NCBI RefSeq assembly: GCF_036417845.1
Contig: NC_089990.1
Span: 3,546,001-3,610,000 of the forward strand
Direction of reading: 5' to 3'
DNA: 64,000 nt
Source: Apteryx mantelli
Lineage: Eukaryota; Chordata; Aves; Apterygiformes; Apterygidae
Every line of letters begins with the position of its first letter. Within the stretch, counting starts at the first letter, position 1. Below are positions 15,001 to 26,363 of this stretch, piece by piece. Below the pieces are notes generated by a model that made no database searches, was not told where the DNA came from, and saw only the letters and a program-made list of their open reading frames with translations. Both the position numbers and the translations under genes were made by a program.

Positions 15001-18000
15001 TACACATTGCATGCACTTGTGACCACTGTTCCCACAAACACCCTTACTGTTTTGCCAAAAAGGCATCTAAGCTATCATTATAACAGGAATGCTACATTTC
15101 CATATAGCTATCCCACCTTTCCCTGTGCTGAAATAAAGCCTGACTTGCATTATTGGACAGAATTCAGCCTGAAAAGAGCTGCTTGGCACCTCCTAGATTC
15201 CCATAACCTACTCTCTTCCGTGACTGATGTTGAGCTGTGCCTAGAAACAGTGGCTGGGAGACTGGAGAATTTTCCTGGTTTCTTCGCCTTATAGTGTTGA
15301 TTGCCGCTTTCCATGGGCCCTCTGAATTCTTGAAGTAAGTCTGAAAACATAAATCAGATATCTATGTAGGAGGCTGAACTAAAAAAAAAAGTGACAGAAA
15401 GATCAGTTTCTATTCTGATATGTCACTGCAGAGATGTATATACACTCAACTGTCTGTGCTTGACAGACCAAGAGGGTAGGTTTCGACAGCACAAAACTAT
15501 ATTCATTTCTCAGTTTTATTACCTTTTAAATATTGATCAGAAGAAATATAAAAATGTGGTTGTTGAAACGATCTCCCCTTTTTCAGAAGTCAGAGGTCTC
15601 CAACACTTCTGATTTATAATCCTCTTTAAGATTATTTTTCCATTCATAGAATAAATCTCAAGTATGCATTAAAATAAAACCTGACCAAGGTTGGTTTGGG
15701 CTCAGGTATGGAAACTTTTAATAGTGTGTGTTAATTGAAATAGTTGAAAATGAATTTGGTTTTTAGTTGTTAGTTCTGCTTCACTTCTGTGCATGGCAAA
15801 AAATGTAAATTCTCCAACAGATGAATGTACAGCATGATGCAAACTATAAATTCATAGAGTTATAACACAGACTGAAATACATTTTCTTTTATGGAAGCAC
15901 CACAACTTGCCTACATATAGATTCAGTAAAAGATCTCTGCTTTTTATAACAAACTTAAATCTGTCCCACTGAATTGTTTCAGAAACTAAGAAACTTTGTT
16001 GCAGAATTTAGGTCTTATCTACTGCTATTTTCTTTGTTACGTATTCAGTTTCTACTACATATATTCTGCTTGGACCGAATGACTAAGCACACACATACGT
16101 ATTAGCCTCTGTAAAAATTAAGGCGCAATTAAGCCACAGACCCTGACAAATCCACTGACCACGTTTTTCCTACTGTTCTCTTTCCTATGAAGAGGACTTC
16201 TCAAGTGGGAAGCTACTGCTTACTGACTTCTGTTGTCATTTGTACTGGAGAAAGTCAGCAGTTTAGACAAGGCCTTGCACAAATAAAACCATTCTTTTCC
16301 TGCGGAACATTAACATTATATGAGACAAGTCTAAACCAGCAAGCATACCAAAAGGAGGATAAAAGTAATCCTAATAAGGATAAAGATATACGCCATTCTA
16401 TTCCAAATCATCTCAGTGTATTGAGGCGAAAACAAAAATGCAAGGCAAAGAATCCTCACCTAAAACTGATTTCACTCAGTGGAAAGAGGAAATAGAGTTA
16501 ATCTTCACCACTGAATCATGCTATAGCTTAAATAGAAAGCTCAGCACAAATAATGTCATTGTTCCAAATACAGTAAATCTCATTCCTTACCTTCATCTTC
16601 CCAGGAAGGGTTATGGAGACCAGCTCAGGACAGAAGAGCTTGTAAAGCGATAGCAGAGCCTGCAGATGAGGCTGCATTCCCTGTCAAGTAACAGAACAAG
16701 AGTAAAAGTGTGCGGTATGTTTTTAATATAGCAACTCAATATTGTATTCAAGAAGCAAAAAATCCCTAGGATTACTAAAAGCTTTCTAAAGCTACTTGTC
16801 ACAAAGTAAGCAGAGATGAACAACTGAAAATGAAATGAACAGAAACTTTGTTAATGAAATACCATAGGAAGGAGATTGGAAAAGGAACTTTCTGTCATCA
16901 TAACTCTAATATGAAAGGAATTAAACAGTCAGAACTATGAGAAATACAGTTCTATCTGTACTGCCTAAACGTTCCAGAAAAGCATTACTCAAAGCTAGCT
17001 ATATAATATTACCTATACTTCTCTATCAACGTAGCATTATTTAGTATTACAGTGATTTTATGTTTTTCTTACAGAAAAGGGAGTAAGATCCTATATGATC
17101 TTTTATTTCTCAGCCACAGGTTTGATACTGCTTGAAAAAGGAAGGGGAATAGAAAATTAAAGAAGGAAATAAGTGAAAAGAAACTGCTTTTAAGTTTACA
17201 TATCCTACCATATCTAGCCATAAAACATATAGCTTAGTACAGGTCATCGCATGTGCTCATAAGGAACATAGGAGAATTAAGGATGCACATGCAGACAGAC
17301 AAACTTTTGATGCTACAAAGATTAGAACCTGCGCTTCCAAGTCTAACACCATCCTGAGACGTCCTATAAGGACATTTGTATCAAAAACTGCAAGCTTAAC
17401 TACAGTTCAAACTCTACAGGATTTGAAATAAACTCACCATTTTTGCTTGGAGGTCTAGCAGTCTCCTAATACGAAAAGGCTTGACTGGAAAAACAGTTAA
17501 GAGCATTATGGATAAAAACACTATACCAGACATGTAGGTAAAAATGAGATCTCTCTTTTATTATAGGAAGTCATGGCAAAGCAAGCAGAATCAGCCAGTC
17601 TTATTTCTGGACAAATAGATGGGTTTCTGATTCAGAAACTATTACACAAATCAGACTGAACTACCAGGCATGCTTCCTTGCCTTAAAAGCAACAAATTGC
17701 CTAGCCATTGTATTAGCTCCGTTGGAAGAAAAGTCAGGGCAAGCAAACAAAACAGCAAATAAAATGGCCTTCCACCTCATACAGCTGGGTACACTCACCA
17801 CTTTCTTTCCTGGTCAGCAGGTAGAGCAGGTGACAGACATAGGGGCACTGCAAAGAAAAGGCAGCAATTAACTATCCCGCTGATGAAGACTGCTACCCTC
17901 ATAGCTAAAGCGATACGCCACACTCGTACACTCAAAGTGACACTCGCCCCATGCAGGCTTCACAAGCTGATACCGTTGCATTCAGTTGGCTGCCTCAAGT

Positions 18001-21000
18001 TCTCCCTGCCTCCCCGCCGGGGCAGAGCATAGCTTACAACCCTTAGGAAGCAGCACGTTTTTACAAGATCTCATGTCATCTGGATGCCAGATCACACATT
18101 GCAAAGTGGTATTAAAATGGATGGCACATGTCAATTTTATTTAGAACCATTACCTTCATTTTGAGCGGTCCCTATAGTAATAAAGCTATACAATGAGGCT
18201 GGGGCTTGTTTTTTTGGAACAAGGGATAGATATTTCAGGAATAAGCAGTAAAAGGACAAAGGCATCCTTGAATCAAAATAATTTATTAGAGCTTGTAACT
18301 TCAGTTTAGGCTGTAAGGGTCTTAAATTAGTTTCACACCAGTTCTGCTCAACTTTCCAATTGGCCCATTATGTCTGAAAATGATATCTTAAATAATTAGA
18401 ATTTAAATTCTAAGAATCTAGTTTTCCAAAAAGATTATAACCAAAATTAACCTGTACCCATTAGAAACATTACAGGAAATATAATCCAGTACTTTGAGGA
18501 ACTTGAAAAGTCTTAACCACATGAAAAACCTAAATTGAAAGATATTAACAATTTCCTATCTGTCTAAAACAACTACCAAGATCATCTGAATCTGAACTGA
18601 ACCTAAACACTTCAATTTTACAGCATCTGGATTTTTACACAGTCGCCATATAGCAGAAATCTCCTGACTGCTTGTTCCCATTTAAACTACATTTAAATCA
18701 ATTAAATAAAACAGCATTTAGTTTCTCATCGTTAAATAAACATTGCTTCAAAAGGCTTTTTTTCTTTCTGCCCAACGTATGCAAGTCAATTCCTTCCCAG
18801 GAGCAGAAGACTTCACCTGCTGATGTCTGACATCAAAGGCAATTCCAGAGCCTGCAGTGTCACAGTGACCCTTGGGAATTCAGACAGAATATACTGTCAC
18901 TCTGTTCTTGTTACAGAATATCAGTTCTTGGAAATATATTTAAACATCCTGACTATAGTATTCAAACTAAAACAATCCTATGCTACTTCCCTGCTTCCGA
19001 ATCTAAGTTACCCAGCAATCTCAGAAACCTGAAAGCAAAAGGGAAAATAAATTCTAGCCTTATAAAAATGATCTCTAACCCACTGCTACCCCTGCCTAGT
19101 TCTAGCCTTAATATGCACACTACCAATTAGCATTTAGGCTTATTTTGTCAATCCATATATTCTTCAGCACTCCTTACCATCTTCTCGTCTTGCAGGAAGG
19201 AAAAGAAGAAACCATAGAGGGCATGAAGTTGCTCCTTGTGATCAATGAAGTCAAACACTGTTATCAGCCATCTTACAAAAAGCAGCTGCAGAAGAAAAAG
19301 AGCCATCCCACAGTAAGTGAGGGACAGGAGCAAGACACACCAGCCCATATAAGGAAGATCATCGTTAAAGTTAACACACCATTCTCAAGGACAAGACAGC
19401 TGCAGATGTGCAGTCTGTAGTAATTCTGCTATGGAAGAAAGCCTGCCAAGAACACCAACTACTTCCACTCAGAACTCTAAGTGTGGCTCAGTTTGCACTG
19501 CTGTTCCAGTAACAGCATCCCTGTCAGTCTTTCTACATGACTGCAATGTCTATAAGAACTTTTTACATGAAAGCCTTAGCATTTCTGCTTCCTAAAAATA
19601 ATCTGTCCACACCACCCCACTGCAGAAGCAACTACTACTGCAAACATTTATGAAGTTACCTGGATGCTGCCTGAGCATTTGCTGACACAGAGCCAAGATA
19701 CAGATGAAACCACAGAAGTTTCTGGTATTACTGAGGCTGGAATTAGGCTCTTCAGTAACCGAGTATTTACTGCATCAGCTGGAAAACAAACAATTTTAAA
19801 TGGGACACTGCTCATGTTCTTTGATGCGCTTTTGCAGGTTAAGTCAAAGTCCTTGCTGGATGAGATTATTCAGAGCTTTAATGCTTACAGTAATGATGCA
19901 TAAGAATCCACCAGGGACTCATCTCTCTCTCAAAAATCATGGGAAATTTTTCTTTCCAGGTTGAGCAAAGAAAATTATTTCAATACTAGAAAACTAGATT
20001 ATCAGTCTTTAGACTCCTAGCAAGTCACCCAAAAGTAACACAAATTTGTGGTAATATTAAGTGAGCAGTTCTTCAGTAAAACTTAAGAAAAATAGGACAG
20101 AACACCTACAGTAGTATATTTCACTATACTGCCCAAGTTGCTGGTAAATGTAAGATAATTTGGCTTCTAATTCAACATAATAGATGAAGTACCAAAAGCA
20201 TAGCTGAAAATACTGTGGAAGGTAATGGAGAAATCGGATGATCTAAATTTACATTTTGTAGAATTTACATGACTTTTTAAGCCTCAAAGAGTTTAAATCT
20301 AGTCTAATAAAATGTCTGAGGAGTATAAACATAAAGCAACTAGGTGTTATTCAAGCCAAGGCTGAAATAAAGAGTCAGAAAGCATAAGAGAGAAGAGCAC
20401 AGTATGTTTTATAAAAAGTTTTATTCTGATTTCTAAGCTAGCATGGTATGGATTAACGCCCCCCTCCATTATCTTTAGATGTTAAAAGAGTATATGATTG
20501 TCAGTTTAACATCAGCAATTTAGTGTTTCGGAGATGAGCAATAATTTTAACTCAAGAAAAGTAATAAACTAATTACATAATGGGGAAAGAATCCTGCGTG
20601 CTCCTCTTTGATTGGAGGGAAGGAAAAGTTGTTTTTTTTTTTTAATTGAATAGTTCATTAATTTAGACATATAAATGGTGGCCATCATTTCTAAAAAAGC
20701 AGCATCGAGTCTGCACTGACACTGCTGAACTGACTGTCAGTATGACTTACTGTTTAATTTTAGCACTTTCATTTATACAACCATGCCAGTTTGTTCAGTT
20801 ATTTAGCTTCTGGGAAGAAGAAACCTACGCAAACAGTTACGACAAGGAAAAAATACAATGGCTGCTAAGAACTGACTCTGAGCCTTTAAGAGACCTGCAA
20901 TTAAGAACAAAGGAAATAACAAGCTTCTTAAAAAATATGTATAACAAACCATAACCTAATATTAATCTGGGTGTCATTCACCTGTACCAAGAGCTAAGGT

Positions 21001-21813
21001 TATTTTTGGCATGGACTCAGAATTTACATTGCAGAATGCTAGAAATACTAATTTTACATTGAAGTGCCTTACAACACAGTCACCATGAGCACATTTTCTC
21101 AAAGCAGGTCTGATTAGAGGGAAGGGATACATGTTCCCAGAGGGCATGCAAGCAGTATATAAACATTTTACCAAGTTTGCCACTGAGTGCCACATTCAGC
21201 AATACATCAAACGCTTCAGGGGGTAATCCTTTTTGCAGGGCAATGCTTTCCACTGTAGCCAAGTGTTTCTGCAGAACTTCGTTCTTTTTCAGTGAAACCC
21301 GATCTTGAACTAAAAAATAAAAATAAAAAAAAACCCACAAGGATAAAACAATTTCTGAACTGCTGAATGGTAACTGAACTACCTGAAACTTCCCTGAAGG
21401 TCCCTATACATATTTCTCTTTGTTGAGTCCTTTACATAGTAACAGAAAGGGGAAAACATTCTGAGACATTAAAGGATGTTTACAAATCTTAGAAACTGGG
21501 AGATGAAATATGACAGGCGAATATAGTTGAGGGGAGTTTTGTTTGTTTGTGCTTTAAGAAATCAGTGATGCTCTTTTCAGTCCTAGATATCTAATCTTAA
21601 AAGTGCTCTCTTACCTTTCTCAAAGTAGCTCACAGCTTGCTCAAGGGAGTCTTGCTTGCTTTCATTCACCTGACTGTTACGAGATTGACGATTCTGAAGA
21701 CTTTTTTCAGGGTCAGTTCTCCCTCCTTTTCGCCATGCGGAGAGATCAGTTTGATTACTGTGGCGAACTTGCAGAGGCTGCTTTGAATTCTTAGAACTCT
21801 GCCTTCGTTGCAT
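6042..21813 (-). CDS. CENPI: centromere protein I (CENP-I), complete, 20 coding exons
   Basis: CENP-I is the Mis6-family subunit of the CENP-H/I/K/M complex of the constitutive centromere-associated network, an inner-kinetochore scaffold. Coding exons in transcript order: 21615-21813, 21172-21309, 19660-19778, 19178-19285, 17799-17847, 17438-17484, 16591-16680, 15212-15340, 14781-14945, 14384-14504, 14087-14178, 13623-13740, 13460-13524, 12887-12984, 12286-12421, 10216-10340, 9074-9122, 8682-8915, 7007-7048, 6042-6173. Every junction has GT/AG and the phases agree, giving 751 aa (human about 756). Recognised blocks include FDFIDHKEQ, CPYVCHLLYLLT, QLQTFSQLLQNIH, DPLAQLFFTSSLYFK and a C-terminal WYLQYLYAQGLKGLKLFI. 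The start at 21813 (MQRRQ) lies 16 bases inside exon 2, just after a good acceptor. An in-frame ATG at 21849 lies beyond that acceptor and is probably intronic. Introns hold no other recognised gene. Assignment rests on remembered human protein and is secure. Confidence 0.95.
12794..12822. repeat. 29-bp near-perfect palindrome of ATAC/GTAT units
   Basis: Two 14-base arms built from CATA/TATG steps are exact reverse complements around a single central A. It lies in the CENPI intron between the coding exons at 12887-12984 and 12286-12421. It is probably a short microsatellite whose units happen to be self-complementary. Confidence 0.7.
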
Positions 21814-21829
21814 CTTTTCAGATTCCCAG

Positions 21830-23508
21830 CTGAGACCAGAGAATTTCACTCATTTGTCATATGGTTTCCAATCCTTCATCACAAAGGGGGAAGAAAATAG
21901 ATGAACCCCCAGCAGCTGGAGAACATCAGAGAGCCAGTTGCCTGCAAGAAAGTTTTTTTTCCTGAAAAACAGATCCCAGATGGATCCTCCATAAGGTAAT
22001 AGAGTAACTTCATGAGGAACAATTTAACGCAGCCTGACCCCAAAAGATCAGACAACATACTCAGAAGATGCACAAACAACATGTTGTATCAAATCTCAAT
22101 TCTTTCTTGCATTAGAGTGGAGAAAAGAAATCACAAGTAAAGATTAATCCAAACAGACTCCTTTCAACTTGAAAATTTTCTGATATAAAATTTTATATAG
22201 TATTTTAATCCAAAATTAAGATAACCAGAAAGTTAGCAAAACACAATCAGCAATTTTTTTTTCTTAGTTTACTTCCTTGCACTGTTTATACCAATGTAAT
22301 CAGTCAACAGGTTGCGATATCCCAAAAGGCAGTGCACAGATTTTAGAGGATCATAACACCACTTTTCTTCCTATTTTATGGAATTTTAAATAGAAGCATG
22401 TTTTCAGCCTTGACAAGGAAATAACTTTTTGTATACGTATCACCTGAACAGTTTTACACAGAACTTGACATAACAGTTCTGATGTACATAAACTGGCCCA
22501 TTTACAGTATTGCCAAGCAAAAAATCTTTTTAAACAAAATCTTTTACTTTCAATACTTTTAGGAAGCACTGTATTGCTTCACTTTTTCAAGCTTTTTCTT
22601 CAGAATGACCTCCCTAAAAAGAAGTTAGTATTCTCAAACAATCTTTCAACCCAGCAGCTAGGATTTCAAAGAAAAGATGAAGTTTTGGTAAACTTCCAGG
22701 TGAATCACAAAAGCTATCAGTACAGCAAACCTGCCTAGCTCTGGCTGAAGTGCAATCACAAAAAAACAGCATCTTCTGCCCAATACGCTACAGATGCCAA
22801 CCTTCCCCCACAGGACATGAAATTTTGCTACAAATTCCTGGATTTTGTAGAGTATGCACGCACGTCCCTGCATTGCTGGAAGCTATCTTTTCCATAAGGA
22901 AAGGCGATGAATTTGAGCTCATACTCCCTTCTCAGCTCTCACTAGCTCAAGATGTCAGAATCACCCCTATTTTCCTACGGCTTTATTACTCACGGACCTC
23001 CCTATCCAGCATATCCGGACCAAAAATCTCTGACCAGCTCTGCCGAGATCTCCCCCGAAGCCCCGGGACAGCCGGTTGGACATACCCAAGGCATTCGCGT
23101 TTACAAGCAAAACCTGTTAAGAGGAAGGCGCTGGCTCAGCCCTGAACAGCAATACCGCAACAGGAGGACTCGCACCGAGCTGCTTTGCGCGGTGGCGACT
23201 GAGAAGCGGTAACTGAGAGGCTTCAAAACAACGACGGCTCGGACAGTCCGTTACTGCGGCCACGGCGACACGACGTGGACTGAAACACGTCGGTGCCAGC
23301 GCAGAAAACCCCGAACGCTCTGCGCTCCTATCCTCTGAGGGGAAGCGGGGACGGCGGGCCCCGGGCCCGGCCCCCCCGGCCCCAAGGCCCCGCAGCGGCG
23401 GCTGAGGCCGCGGGGGAGACGTTGCCCCCTTCGCGAGTGACTCCCCGGCCCCTGCGCCCCGCACCGGGCCGTTGCTATGGTTACAGGCCCCCCCGCCGCC
23501 GCCGTTAC
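21830..23508 (-). other. CENPI intron 1
   Basis: The interval runs from the inferred donor of noncoding exon 1 (exon edge 23509; intron begins GTAACGG on the minus strand) to the acceptor before the start codon. I recognise no gene inside. The right part from about 23.2 kb is CpG-rich promoter-proximal DNA. Confidence 0.65.
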
Positions 23509-23730
23509 CTGCTGCCCGGGTCTCCTCAACCGCCCCGCAGTTCAAACTTGCGCGCCACGCCCCGCGCATGCGCGCCGCCCATGGGCACACCGCCCCTCCT
23601 CCGCGCGCATGCGCAGCACGACAAGCGCCGGGAGGGGTGAAGCAGCGGCTCCCTCCACCCCCCTGTCTCCCGCCGGCGACAGCGCTCGCTGTGCGCATGC
23701 GCCCTGCCGGGGCGGCGCGTGCGCACTGGG
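23509..23730 (-). promoter_or_regulatory. CENPI: CENPI promoter and noncoding exon 1, with NRF1 and CDE/CHR motifs
   Basis: A CpG-rich block sits at the 5' side of CENPI. The exon 1 donor is read as GGGCAGCAG/GTAACG with the exon edge at 23509. Just upstream on the minus strand lies TTTGAA (plus 23541-23546), preceded by GGCGCG (plus 23551-23556) exactly four bases away. That is the layout of a cell-cycle CDE/CHR element bound by DREAM/MuvB. Three perfect GCGCATGCGC palindromes, the NRF1 site core, lie at 23564-23573, 23605-23614 and 23693-23702. The motifs are seen directly; binding is inferred. The transcription start is not determined, so the boundaries are approximate. Confidence 0.7.
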
Positions 23731-26256
23731 GCGCTCGCCCGCCGCTCTGCCGGGGGGGGGGGAGGGGAGGTGTGTGGGGAGGGGGAGGCTGCCCGCGCGC
23801 TGCTGGGAGCTTTGCGCGTTTTGGGGCGTAAAAAGTTGAAAATGGCCGAGCTCGGCGGTGCTTCCAGCCCCCTCCTGCGAGAGGAGAGGTGCTCCTGACG
23901 TGCCGGCCCCGCGGCACGGCTGGAGTTTGAACGGAGCGGAGAGGATGAAACGGGCTTGGAGAGAAGAGGGAGAGAGAAAAGCGAAAGAAAAAAAAAAAAA
24001 AGAAGGGAAAGTTAGCATAATGTGGTGTTGCGAAAGGACTAAATTAGTTCCTGGCGCCTTATCACCTCTAGCAAGCAGAGATGACTGGTAGCTTCCAAAA
24101 ATAGCTTGCTAATGCAGGGGGGCAATGATGGAGGTCAATCCAATATAGATAAATACAGAGCTCTTGTTACTGGGCTCCAGGAGGCGTCGTGTCTTCTATA
24201 ATAACCAGTAGCTGCTGCTGCGGATCAGGCATTTCACACTCTTGAAGTGATTTTTTTCAGAATTCACTTACAGTCCAGAGTTCTTCCAGGTTGCATGTAG
24301 TTAAGGCGTTTGCAGGAATAAGCTTTGCTGTGCTGAATGTTTCACATTTATTTTATTACTGCGGCATCCGTACAGGTTTTAGTGAAGAGTGTTACAAGAG
24401 ACAAACACAAGCATTTCGTTCCAAAAGTTTACCGAGTTAGAGATAAGGTGCACTTGAGAGTGGTAGCTGGCCAAAAGGTTGCAGCAATGCGCTTGTGAGT
24501 ACTTTGTGTAGGAATGTAACCCTTGATGGGTTTTTGAGTTGGTGATTTTTTTTTTATTTGTTTTGGAGTTAAGAAGTGACTATTAACTTCAGTGTAGTCT
24601 TTCAGGAAACATAGGAAATCGTATATGGATTTGGGGTGACCTTGAGGTAGTCTGTAAAGACAAGAGATTGTCTAATGAAGGTGACTTCTTGTAGTTTCTG
24701 CTGTCCGGGGTGCACATTTGACAGGAGAGAGTCAATGTTTGGGGCTCTAAGAGGAGGATTTTGCAGCATATTTGGGCATCTGTTTAAGTAGCAGCCTTGC
24801 GTAAGAGGAAAACTGGAGGATCAGAACTGGATATACTGCATGTGAACATCTGTCAATTTTATAGAAATATAATATCAACATTTTATGGGGGGTTATGTCT
24901 TTTTTCACTGACACATTGTACTGAAGCAGAAATTTATGAGAGACATTTCATGAAGGTGTTCAGATGTCTCTCTTACAAGCCTGTAGTTAATGCAATTCAG
25001 TAATGTTCAGATGGTTTCCATCCTTCATTATCTTGTCTATCTCCATGGATTTCCCCTAACATGGTTCTGCCTGTTTTAGATGCAGTTTTGAGCCCATGAA
25101 AACTATTTTCAGATGCATCTCTCAAAAAATTTGCTACTGTGGAGACATGTTCCTCCAAATTTCAAAAAGTTTATTTTCATGAATAATTAGGAAAATAAGG
25201 AAAAACTGAAAACAGACAAACATCGAGAAAACAAACAGAACTTAAAACACACTTCTCATGACACTCCATAAGATTTCAGATACAACACACAGGGATTCAG
25301 GCTCTTGTGACAGGACTTCCCCCAGCTCACTCAAGCTGTATGTGGGATGCACGATGAGGTACCTGGGCAGGTTCAGACCCTTATCTATTAGCAGTAACCC
25401 ACAATTCTATGAAGTTGCAGTAGTGAAAAGGGGGATTTTTTTTGCCCCCCCTCTAAGGAAATAGGGAGCATGATGCTTTTTTTTCCAGCAGCAGGCACAC
25501 ATTTTGGAACTTTGGGGCTTATTACTGGGTCAAAACAATTCTTTGGGCAGTTCTACCCGTCCCCTCACCAGGGATCCTCACTGTCTGCTGAGAGGGGTGA
25601 AGGGATACCAGTGGCTCATGTGAAGCAGGGAAAAACAGTTACTCTCGCCAGGGCATCGCCCCAGTTTTAGAACCTCTGCAAAGCGTGGAAATCCAGGAAG
25701 AGGCAAATAGTGGCACCACCCATTTTCCCTGGAGAACCAGTCCACGCGCAGGACTGCTCACAGAGGCAGCGGACGCTAAAGATGCCTCTCTCAAACACAA
25801 ATACTACTATTTACGCTCAGTAGGGTCCTATCCCCCTGACTGTGTAAAAGAAAACGTGTACATTTGCGGATCAGATAGCTCTATGAGGTGGGCTGCACAA
25901 GCCAGCGCAGGGACGCGTGCCCTAGACACTCTGGTTATGTTCTACACAGCAGTTGCTGCCAAGATTGCAATGTAGCAGAGGTGTATTCAAGCTAGGTTTA
26001 AACCGCCTAGCTCAGGGACTAATTGCCCCCCTCCAGCAGCACTGAGTTAGTAGGGGCTAAGTGCCCACGTATTTGCCCATGCTCTCAGACTGGTTCTGCA
26101 GCTCCTATCGAGGCCAGTGCTCCTCCAGCCAGGCTGCTAACAGCCTCCAAGCTATCTAGTTTAAAGCCAGCTTGTATTTTTCTACCTTACAAGGCAGCAG
26201 CAAAAGCACAACTACAGTGTAGACGTCCCCTGTGTCTCTCAGACCCCAAGTGCAAC
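23731..26256. other. intergenic, CENPI 5' flank to TMEM35A 3' end
   Basis: The first 250 bases are still CpG-rich and include a YY1-like AAAATGGCC on the plus strand near 23840. Beyond about 24.1 kb the sequence is ordinary. I recognise no exon. Short plus-strand frames near 25.3-26.3 kb have no recognisable similarity. Confidence 0.55.
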
Positions 26257-26262
26257 TTTATT
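26257..26262 (-). terminator. TMEM35A: TMEM35A poly(A) signal AATAAA
   Basis: AATAAA on the minus strand lies about 100 bases past the TMEM35A stop codon. It is the nearest canonical hexamer downstream, so a short 3' UTR is likely, although longer alternative ends are possible. Confidence 0.6.
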
Positions 26263-26363
26263 TAGACAGCCAAAAAAATATAAATAGGTAAATAAAAAAC
26301 AAATTTTCTGGGTGCTTTAGGAGAGAGCTGCCTCATGGGTCCGTATTCCTCAAACGCACTCAA

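Noticed and set aside
21814-21849. Upstream in-frame ATG for CENPI
   Set aside because: It lies beyond a good splice acceptor that ends at 21830, so it is most likely intronic. The downstream ATG starts the recognised N-terminus.
23117-23917. 266-codon minus-strand frame over the CENPI promoter
   Set aside because: Spans noncoding exon 1 and the CpG island, with Pro/Ala/Arg low complexity.
25685-25975. 96-codon plus-strand frame between CENPI and TMEM35A
   Set aside because: Not low-complexity, but unrecognised, isolated, and without splice or promoter context.
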